Source of the DNA: a virus | Virus record (IMG/VR): IMGVR_UViG_3300023198_001368 | Location: 122-32,154 of that record | Reading direction: 5' to 3' (one strand) | Length of the DNA stretch: 32,033 nt | Shown: one piece after another, positions 1 through 5,216 of the stretch | Position numbering within the stretch: the stretch's first letter is position 1 | How the letters are laid out: each line of letters begins with the position of its first letter | Notes under the pieces: generated by a model | What the model saw: the letters and a program-made list of their open reading frames with translations, nothing else | What the model was told of the DNA's origin: nothing | The model's database searches: none | Position numbers and translations under genes: made by a program

Positions 1-528
<528 letters not shown>

Positions 529-560
529 TGTCTGTGTCTCCGGTTGCGGGTTGGGTTGGG
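529..560 (-). promoter_or_regulatory. Leader with Shine-Dalgarno, copy B
   Basis: On the minus strand this leader has CAACC repeats, then AACCGGAGACACAGACA directly before the ATG at 528. It closely matches the leader of the upstream gene (1506-1534), including the first coding words ATGACCAAC. GGAGA is the likely ribosome binding site. Confidence 0.6.
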
Positions 561-572
561 TTGCGGTGCGGC

Positions 573-1505
573 CTACTCGCCGTCGTCGGGGTCGGCCAGC
601 AGCAGGGCGGCGGTGATGTCGGTGTCCAGCTCGTCCATCTGCTCCTGCAGCTCGGGAAGCGCCTGGCTGCAGAGCGCCTCGTAGTAACGCACCTTGTCAC
701 GCAGCTTGCTGCTCTTGCTCTCCCTGGTGCGCAGCGCGCTGGCGCCGAGCGCCTTGTCGCCGGTGCGCTCCAGCTCCTCTGCCCACTCCTTCACCGCCTT
801 CTGCGCCTCGCGGGTGATACCGTCCAGCACGGCCTCGACCACGCCCTCCGACTGCAACGCGTCGATGCCGTAGACCTTGCACTGGCTGACGGTGTGGATG
901 ACGTCGCGGTAGATGTTCCACTGCTCAACGTTCTCCGGGGGGATGTAACAGAAGCCACCGTCTTCACGCAGACGCACGGCGCCGAGGCTGCGCGCCAAGA
1001 CGTGCCAGACCCAGTTCCCGGTATTCGGGCTGATGAGGTAGTTCAGCGTCTCGTCGAACTGGGCACGCACGCTGTCGGCGTGCTTCCAACTCTCCGGGCT
1101 GAACTTGACGGTGGGCTTGGCTTCGGTGGGATCGGAGATGTCGTACACGATGCGGGCGACGACCATGTTGTCCACGTCGTAGCCGAGCGGCTGCGTGTCA
1201 TCGCCAGTAGCGTGCTCGTCCACCAGCGCCCAGCCACGACCGGCGTCGTCAGACTTCTTCAGCGGGCGCAGCATGTCGCTCGGCGCCTTGTGGTTGAACA
1301 TGGCCTTCCTGAGCGCCGCCTCCTCGGTCGTCTTGCGGGGGAGCAGTTTGGGGTCGAGCCCGCGCGCAGCCCACTCCTCCTCCAGCTGGCGGTTGTCGAT
1401 GGGGCCGTGCACCGAGAGGAACGACAGCTCGCCGGCTGACGTGCCCTCGGGAAGGTTGGCGATGGCGACGATGTTGGTGAGGTTGCCGTTGGTCGGGTTG
1501 GTCAT
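573..1505 (-). CDS. Phage protein of unknown function, 310 aa (resembles DUF6744-type proteins)
   Basis: The ATG at 1505 is chosen because GGAGA lies about 8 bases upstream; the frame is open further, but that extension covers the promoter-like and CCWGG-rich region. The protein is soluble with no signal or membrane segment. The N-terminal half holds PLGYDVDNMVVARIVYDIS and a segment with NWVWHVLARSLGAVRLREDGG followed by CYIPPENVEQW. The C-terminal 100 residues are strongly helical and charged (QKAVKEWAEELERTG), likely a coiled coil, and end in an acidic tail. From memory the pattern 'xGGxYFVPxE...EAVLDxITREAxxA' is that of phage DUF6744 proteins, but I could not check this. It sits directly upstream of the metallopeptidase and shares its leader sequence, so the two are probably co-expressed. 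Function unknown. Confidence 0.8.
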   Translation of the reverse strand: MTNPTNGNLTNIVAIANLPEGTSAGELSFLSVHGPIDNRQLEEEWAARGLDPKLLPRKTTEEAALRKAMFNHKAPSDMLRPLKKSDDAGRGWALVDEHATGDDTQPLGYDVDNMVVARIVYDISDPTEAKPTVKFSPESWKHADSVRAQFDETLNYLISPNTGNWVWHVLARSLGAVRLREDGGFCYIPPENVEQWNIYRDVIHTVSQCKVYGIDALQSEGVVEAVLDGITREAQKAVKEWAEELERTGDKALGASALRTRESKSSKLRDKVRYYEALCSQALPELQEQMDELDTDITAALLLADPDDGE

Positions 1506-1534
1506 GGTCTCTGTCTCCGTTTCGGTTGGGTTGC
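1506..1534 (-). promoter_or_regulatory. Leader with Shine-Dalgarno, copy A
   Basis: On the minus strand this reads GCAACCCAACCGAAAC, then GGAGACAGAGACC, then the ATG at 1505. It is nearly the same sequence as copy B at 529-560. GGAGA is the likely ribosome binding site and fixes the start codon of the 310-aa gene. Confidence 0.6.
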
Positions 1535-1563
1535 TGCTGCCTGCTACCGTTGCAGGCTTCCAC

Positions 1564-1593
1564 ATATTATGCGCCTGGCCACATGCTTCGCAA
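1564..1593 (-). promoter_or_regulatory. Candidate sigma70-type promoter for the leftward unit
   Basis: On the minus strand TTGCGA (1593-1588) is followed, after 18 bases, by TAATAT (1569-1564). The expected start of transcription is about 1557, giving a leader of roughly 50 bases before the ATG at 1505. TAATAT is in one of the few AT-rich patches of this GC-rich window, which supports the call. It would drive the 310-aa gene and the metallopeptidase. Confidence 0.5.
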
Positions 1594-1599
1594 GCTAAT

Positions 1600-1745
1600 C
1601 GCTCGCCCTGGCTGGGGCCCCTGGAAACCAGCCGACCCGGCCAGCCTGGCCCGGGGGCCAGGCGCCAGGCGGTCGGGCTGTCCCCCGCCCTGGCGGCCCC
1701 TGCCAGCTGATGCCAGGGAGGCCCCTGGCGACGTCCCTGGTGACG
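1600..1745. repeat. CCWGG-rich non-coding island A with hairpins
   Basis: This divergent spacer (1506-1797 in full) has no credible gene. Between about 1606 and 1740 I count nine CCAGG or CCTGG words. It contains a perfect hairpin at 1645-1662 (CCTGGCCC, two-base loop, GGGCCAGG) and a GGGGCCCC palindrome near 1613-1620. The 11-mer GCCAGGGGCCC of the island at 16761-16989 has a close match here on the minus strand (CCAGGGGCCCC). Candidate roles are a protein-binding or replication/recombination region. No function is proven. Confidence 0.6.
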
Positions 1746-1749
1746 TCCC
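1730..1749. promoter_or_regulatory. Tandem GACGTCCC direct repeat (possible operator)
   Basis: GACGTCCC occurs at 1730-1737 and again at 1742-1749. The 12-base offset is about one helical turn, and each copy contains the palindrome GACGTC. The pair sits just upstream of the candidate rightward promoter at 1761-1789, where a regulator could bind one face of the DNA. No regulator is identified in the window. Confidence 0.35.
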
Positions 1750-1760
1750 GAACAGACGGT

Positions 1761-1789
1761 TTCGACACGCTGCGCTGACGCCGCATAAC
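1761..1789 (+). promoter_or_regulatory. Weak candidate promoter for the rightward operon
   Basis: TTCGAC (1761-1766), a 17-base spacer and CATAAC (1784-1789) sit immediately before the ATG at 1798. Transcription would start within a few bases of that ATG, making the first gene nearly leaderless; indeed no Shine-Dalgarno is visible (ACCTGGCAGC precedes ATG). Both boxes match the consensus poorly. Confidence 0.3.
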
Positions 1790-1797
1790 CTGGCAGC

Positions 1798-1998
1798 ATG
1801 ACCGACAACCAAGACGCAGCCGTGGCGAACGCGCTGCTCGATGTCACCGCCGCCAAGACGCGCACCGCCGACGAGGCGTTGCGTGCTCTCGCCTTCGCCA
1901 TGGCCCACGTCTGTCGGTCGATGGGCATGCCGATAGCGACCGCGGTGCAGCGAGTGCGCGACGCAGGACAACGGCTCCCGAAACCACTGACAGACTGA
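1798..1998 (+). CDS. Small hypothetical protein, 66 aa
   Basis: First gene of a four-gene rightward operon. The protein (MTDNQDAAVANALLDVTAAK...) is helical with no Cys, no signal and no membrane segment. The middle (DEALRALAFAMAHVCRSMG) could form an amphipathic helix, and the second half (PIATAVQRVRDAGQRLP) another, so a small helix-turn-helix-like or adaptor fold is possible, but I recognise no motif. Its TGA overlaps the next ATG by one base (TGATG), which supports both starts. No ribosome site precedes the ATG; see the candidate promoter. Function unknown. Confidence 0.6.
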   Translation: MTDNQDAAVANALLDVTAAKTRTADEALRALAFAMAHVCRSMGMPIATAVQRVRDAGQRLPKPLTD

Positions 1999-2306
1999 TG
2001 CCTCGACGCGGCTACGGACCGAGACAGCGCGCCGTCTGCTGGGCCGCGGGCTACGCCGAAGACGTGGACCGATGGTGGGACCAGTACATCAACGTCAACC
2101 TGTCACTCGTACCGTTGTCGGCGGCCCGTGAGCATGGCCGACAGCTGCGCATCCAAGGCCAGTCACGACAGCGCCAACTGCAGGGGCTCACCAACATCAC
2201 GTCGATCTGGAACTTGGTCTCAGCTAAGATGCGTCAGGTGGACGAAGGGTGCGCGGTGCTGACTGCCGCGGCCAGACTAATGAACGACGGGGAAGACGAT
2301 GCCTAA
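1998..2306 (+). CDS. Hypothetical protein, 102 aa
   Basis: It starts at the ATG overlapping the previous stop (TGATG), indicating translational coupling. The protein is basic at the N-terminus (MPRRGYGPRQRAVCWAAGY) and continues EDVDRWWDQYINVNLSLVP, then a Gln/Arg-rich helix (GRQLRIQGQSRQRQLQGL), ending in an acidic tail MNDGEDDA. No membrane segment or catalytic motif is seen. It overlaps the nuclease gene by 8 bases. The operon position and basic composition would fit a small nucleic-acid-associated protein, but this is a guess. Not recognised as a known family. Confidence 0.6.
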   Translation: MPRRGYGPRQRAVCWAAGYAEDVDRWWDQYINVNLSLVPLSAAREHGRQLRIQGQSRQRQLQGLTNITSIWNLVSAKMRQVDEGCAVLTAAARLMNDGEDDA

Positions 2307-2745
2307 GAAAGACCCGAAGCGAGTGGCCGCGGGCAAGCGCTCGCGCAACAAAGGGAAGACGTGGGAGCGCGCCATCGTGCGTCTGCTCAAGCCAGTGTGG
2401 GACGCGTTCCGCGGACACCAAGACAGCCGCGGTGGGTTCGGCGGTGGCGAGGGGTGCGACGTGGAGGGCACGCCATTCTACATCGAGGCACGCCACGAGC
2501 AGCAGTACGACTGGCGCAAGCATCTGCGCGAGGCACTGACCATGAAGACGGCGCGCGGTGACGCACGCCCCGTCGTGCTCATCGCCAAGGAGGACAAGAA
2601 GCCTCCCGGGTGGAGCGTCGGCAAGCCGGGCACACCGCCTGTCGCCATCATGTTGATGGACGACTGGTACGAGCTAGCGCGCCAGGTGGTGTCGCTGCAA
2701 CGCAAGCTGGAAGCGCAGGCCCGAGCAAGGAGTAAGGCACCATGA
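2299..2745 (+). CDS. PD-(D/E)XK-type nuclease (Holliday-junction-resolvase-like), 148 aa
   Basis: The protein opens with a basic segment and NKGKTWERAIVRLL, which matches the first helix of phage and archaeal resolvase-like nucleases (conserved Glu23). The core is GCDVEGTPFYIEARHEQQ: Asp54 and Glu63 take the place of the D and E of the PD-(D/E)XK motif, with Arg65 where lysine is usual. A helix with Arg and Leu follows (KHLREAL), then RPVVLIAKEDKKPP and the AIMLMDDWYELARQVV ending typical of this fold. Expected role: metal-dependent cleavage of branched or damaged DNA in replication, recombination or packaging. The ATG overlaps the previous gene, and the TGA overlaps the next start (ATGA). 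The EAR variant could lower or alter activity. A restriction-like or inactive nuclease is the alternative. Confidence 0.65.
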   Translation: MPKKDPKRVAAGKRSRNKGKTWERAIVRLLKPVWDAFRGHQDSRGGFGGGEGCDVEGTPFYIEARHEQQYDWRKHLREALTMKTARGDARPVVLIAKEDKKPPGWSVGKPGTPPVAIMLMDDWYELARQVVSLQRKLEAQARARSKAP

Positions 2746-3095
2746 CGACCGAAGACTGGCAAGCCCGCGCCATCGTAGCCGAGGGCAGGGCGGACGGGTT
2801 GCAGATGGAGAACGAGCACCTGAAACGCGCAGTCGACCAGCTAGCCAAGCCGGCGCCACCGACACAGCAGTCCCGCACCGAGCGCGCCGTCTACGGCGAG
2901 GCTGGTACAGGTGGAGAGGCGAAGGCGGTGCGCGCGGAGGAACACCTCTGCAGCGACTGTCTGCACGCGCACACCTGCGAGGTCGCCGCTGTGCTGGAGC
3001 GCCGCGACGAATGGCTGACTGCGCTGGCTCGGTGTGCCGCCTACTGCAGCATGACCGAGCAGTGCGTTCTGCCTTCCGCTGATCCGTCTGAGTGA
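2742..3095 (+). CDS. Hypothetical cysteine-rich protein, 117 aa
   Basis: Last gene of the rightward operon, coupled to the nuclease gene by an ATGA overlap. Residues about 1-35 form a likely coiled coil (AEGRADGLQMENEHLKRAVD). A Pro/Thr/Gln linker follows, and then a Cys/His cluster (HLCSDCLHAHTCEVA...CAAYC...EQC) that could bind zinc. The combination of coiled coil and zinc cluster suggests a small oligomeric binding protein, but I do not recognise the family. It ends 14 bases before the compound hairpin at 3109-3162, which probably terminates the operon. Confidence 0.6.
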   Translation: MTTEDWQARAIVAEGRADGLQMENEHLKRAVDQLAKPAPPTQQSRTERAVYGEAGTGGEAKAVRAEEHLCSDCLHAHTCEVAAVLERRDEWLTALARCAAYCSMTEQCVLPSADPSE

Positions 3096-3108
3096 TACAC
3101 TGGCAGAG

Positions 3109-3162
3109 GCGTTGCGGGTGATGCGGTCTGGTCTTCCCCCCAGACCCTTCTGCCCGCAACGC
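3109..3162. terminator. Compound nested hairpin between convergent operons
   Basis: An outer perfect 10-bp inverted repeat (GCGTTGCGGG at 3109-3118 and CCCGCAACGC at 3153-3162) encloses an inner 7-bp hairpin (GGTCTGG at 3125-3131 and CCAGACC at 3140-3146). A competing pair, GGCAGA (3102-3107) with TCTGCC (3150-3155), is also possible. It lies between the rightward stop (3095) and the leftward stop (3162), so it can serve both strands. There is no clear U-tract, so a Rho-dependent or structure-only mechanism is possible. Confidence 0.6.
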
Positions 3163-3689
3163 TACTCAACCTCGCGAGCGCTGTCGCGTAGCTCCTCCCA
3201 TGTCTTGCCCAGCGCGCGAGGCAGGTCAGTCTGCGCGTAGGCGCTGCGCTCATGCTCTGCGTCTCGGTAGCCGTTGGTGATGCCGTGGCGAACGACGGCG
3301 GTGATGTTGTGCACGAACAGCCAGAGGCCGCCACTGCACCAGATGCACACGGCGAGCAGCCAGTGACCGGTGACTAGCCAGGCAGCCACGGCGACCAGCG
3401 CCGCCTTCGCGTTCTCGTCTTCTGCCTGGCGCACATGAACGGCCTCGTGCCGCTCGGTGCGGTTGTCAGCAGCAGCGGTGTCGTCGTAGGCGAGCGGCGT
3501 GTAGACCACCGCCCGGCCCAGCGTGACGCTGAAGCGGGTGGCGACCCAGGGCCGCCAGGCGGCGGTGAGCACCAGGCCGGGGGCGACGCGGTAGCGGTGG
3601 GCGAAGCCCAGCCCCAGCAGCAGCAGCGCCAGCCAGGAGCCGAGAGCGGTAGGTAGGGAGACCAGGAGTAGCAGCCAGCGCATCACCAT
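3162..3689 (-). CDS. Membrane protein with HExxH metallopeptidase motif, 175 aa
   Basis: The ATG at 3689 overlaps the previous TGA (TGATG); a second ATG at 3683 is nearly as good, preceded by GAGGTG. Residues about 4-28 form a Leu-rich membrane segment, and about 96-133 contain one or two more. Between them lies RHEAVHVRQAEDENA, with an HExxH zinc motif at 81-85. Downstream, DAEHERSAYAQ offers a candidate third ligand (Glu147), so the layout is gluzincin-like. It is the last gene of the lysis cassette, after a holin-like and two spanin-like genes, where an endolysin might be expected; no other murein hydrolase is visible. A role in cutting peptidoglycan cross-links or envelope protein is conceivable but unproven. 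The metallopeptidase motif is what I see; the lytic role is inference. Confidence 0.65.
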   Translation of the reverse strand: MVMRWLLLLVSLPTALGSWLALLLLGLGFAHRYRVAPGLVLTAAWRPWVATRFSVTLGRAVVYTPLAYDDTAAADNRTERHEAVHVRQAEDENAKAALVAVAAWLVTGHWLLAVCIWCSGGLWLFVHNITAVVRHGITNGYRDAEHERSAYAQTDLPRALGKTWEELRDSAREVE

Positions 3690-4126
3690 CACCTCGCGTA
3701 GCCAATGACCAGGCCAGTGGCGACCACGCCAATGACCACGCCGACCGGGCCCCAGACCCAAGGCTTGCCGGCGAACCACCCGTCTCGGTCGCGCTCGGCC
3801 TGCTCCCGACCGCGCACAGCGACATCGACCACCGTCTGGCTGGCAGCAGCGCTCTTCTTCGCGGCGTCCAACGCCTTCGTCAGCGCCTTCACCCGTGCCA
3901 CCTGCACCTCATCCCGCTTGTGACACAGCTCCAGTTCGGCCCGCCGCACCCGCAACTCCTCCACGTCGGCTAGCACCTGGCGCGAGATGGCCTCGGGCAG
4001 CCACACGCCAGGCACGCCCTCATGCTCCAGTGGCACGGCAGCAGCAGGCGGGTCAGCCAACGCGGTCGCGCTGCAGAGCAGGACGGCGCTAGCGATACAG
4101 CTTGTTGAAACGGTCAGCAATCTCAT
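3689..4126 (-). CDS. Spanin-like envelope protein with N-terminal signal and C-terminal membrane segment, 145 aa
   Basis: The start at ATG 4126 gives a clear signal peptide (MRLLTVSTSCIASAVLLCS then ATALA-DPP) with a signal-peptidase I-like site after ALA. A Cys at 18 (VLLC) is only a poor lipobox. Residues about 45-115 are a charged coiled coil (VEELRVRRAELELCHKRDE...). Residues 123-143 form a C-terminal membrane helix ending VIGYAR. An exported N-terminus, periplasmic coil and C-terminal inner-membrane anchor is the plan of unimolecular spanins (T1 gp11 type), which join outer to inner membrane for the last step of lysis. The start overlaps the i-spanin-like gene by 38 bases, as spanin pairs often do. 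The weak lipobox is the main argument against it. Confidence 0.6.
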   Translation of the reverse strand: MRLLTVSTSCIASAVLLCSATALADPPAAAVPLEHEGVPGVWLPEAISRQVLADVEELRVRRAELELCHKRDEVQVARVKALTKALDAAKKSAAASQTVVDVAVRGREQAERDRDGWFAGKPWVWGPVGVVIGVVATGLVIGYAR

Positions 4127-4433
4127 CGCGTGTCTTCCCCTGGACGTCTTCACGTACCGCAACGGCTTCACGCTGGGCCGCCGCAATGGCGGTGCTCAGC
4201 TTCACTTCCTCGTGGGCCAGTTCGTCGGCGCGCTCCTCGGCGCTGGCCCGCTTCGACTCCAGTGCGGCCACCTGCACCCGTGCCTTCTCCACCTTCACCG
4301 CGTCCTGCAGGCGGTCGACCTTGCGCGAGTAGGCGCCCCACGCAATGAAGCCCAGCAGCAGCGCAATGAGCGCCACCGAAACGGCCTCGATGTGCTCGCG
4401 CACCCATCGCCACGCAGTCAGCAACCAGAGCAC
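4089..4433 (-). CDS. i-spanin-like (Rz-like) protein, 114 aa
   Basis: The GTG at 4433 is preferred because AAGGAG lies 7-8 bases upstream, within the end of the previous gene; longer upstream starts would overlap that gene deeply. Residues about 15-34 form one membrane helix (EAVSVALIALLLGFIAWGAY). The rest is a long charged coiled coil (KVDRLQDAVKVEKARVQVAAL...) ending EIADRFNKLYR. N-terminal anchor plus periplasmic coil is the Rz/i-spanin plan, which spans the periplasm and fuses membranes after cell-wall breakdown. It follows the holin-like gene and overlaps the second spanin-like gene. No sequence-level family match is claimed. Confidence 0.6.
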   Translation of the reverse strand: MLWLLTAWRWVREHIEAVSVALIALLLGFIAWGAYSRKVDRLQDAVKVEKARVQVAALESKRASAEERADELAHEEVKLSTAIAAAQREAVAVREDVQGKTRDEIADRFNKLYR

Positions 4434-4437
4434 CGCG

Positions 4438-4848
4438 TCACTCCTTGCTGTCGGGCGGTGGCTTGCTGGTGCCAGGGAGCTTGAGGTCGATGCCCTTCTT
4501 CTTGGCCCAGCCCTTCGCGATGGCGAAGGCCCACGTAGACATGATACCGGCGAAGGCAAAGTAGAGGACTGCAGCCGCGCGTGTGTCGACCTTGTCCGCT
4601 ACCGGTAGCGACCACAGCACACCGACCAGCGCACCGACCGCGACCGGGTGGAGGGGCATGGTTTTCCGCCCCCACCAGAAGAAGCGCCAGAGCACCGCGT
4701 TCGGCGTCTCCGTACGCCACCGAAGGAAGTTGCGCTCCGTCCACACCGTGCCCTTCAACACCTGCCCGATCGTGGCAAAGATGAGCATGGCCGCGACGAA
4801 CGGCCAATGGTCACCAACGGCCTCGCCTAGTTGTGCAAACAGATCCAT
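4438..4848 (-). CDS. Putative holin, 136 aa
   Basis: Three membrane segments are visible at about residues 16-34 (PFVAAMLIFATIGQVLKG), 65-82 (PLHPVAVGALVGVLWSLPV) and 90-110 (AAAVLYFAFAGIMSTWAFAI). They are followed by a short basic and Pro-rich cytoplasmic tail (KGWAKKKG...KPPPDSKE). Size, three-segment topology and charged C-terminus fit class I holins, which form inner-membrane holes and time lysis. Context is strong: two spanin-like genes and an HExxH membrane protein follow. No dual-start motif is evident (MDLFAQLGEAVGDHW). A non-lytic small membrane protein remains possible. Confidence 0.6.
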   Translation of the reverse strand: MDLFAQLGEAVGDHWPFVAAMLIFATIGQVLKGTVWTERNFLRWRTETPNAVLWRFFWWGRKTMPLHPVAVGALVGVLWSLPVADKVDTRAAAVLYFAFAGIMSTWAFAIAKGWAKKKGIDLKLPGTSKPPPDSKE

Positions 4849-4851
4849 CGG

Positions 4852-5208
4852 TCATTCCCCTTCCGACTGGTACACGATCACAGTTCCGTTCAGCGCCAGC
4901 ATATCCGGCGGCACGTCACGCTCCGCCGCGTGTGCGCTCGCGTGCGCCGGGTGACTCTGCCCCTGCTCGATCAACCGCTGCGCCAATGCGTTGACCACGC
5001 ACCGGTGATGGTTCGGCGGCGCGTCGGGCAGCGTGTCCCAAGTGCGCTGCAGAAACTCCATCGCGCCGCAGTCGCACGCGGGCACCGCAATCACACCCGG
5101 CGCGCTGTCGGTGCCGAGACACAGTGCGGCGACCGCGTGCCGCACAGTCGCACCGCAGTGCGCGCAGCGCGTCACCACGCGCTCAACCGTTAGCTCTACT
5201 ATCGCCAT
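4852..5208 (-). CDS. Small zinc-ribbon protein of unknown function, 118 aa
   Basis: The ATG at 5208 is used; a longer frame would run into the fibre gene. The N-terminus has a Cys pair CAHCGATVRH and a second cluster ACDCG about 30 residues later, consistent with a zinc ribbon. The middle has His-rich PPNHHRCVVNALAQRL and the end is acidic. No membrane segment. It lies between the last tail fibre gene and the holin-like gene, 8 bases from the former and 3 from the latter. Similar small zinc proteins occur between tail and lysis modules of phages, but I cannot name this family. Confidence 0.65.
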   Translation of the reverse strand: MAIVELTVERVVTRCAHCGATVRHAVAALCLGTDSAPGVIAVPACDCGAMEFLQRTWDTLPDAPPNHHRCVVNALAQRLIEQGQSHPAHASAHAAERDVPPDMLALNGTVIVYQSEGE

Positions 5209-5216
5209 CCGGGCAC

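Noticed and set aside
573-1928. N-terminal extension of the 310-aa protein to 1928
   Set aside because: It would cover the promoter-like site, the CCWGG island and the rightward gene start; the added residues are Arg/Pro/Gly-rich and look non-coding.
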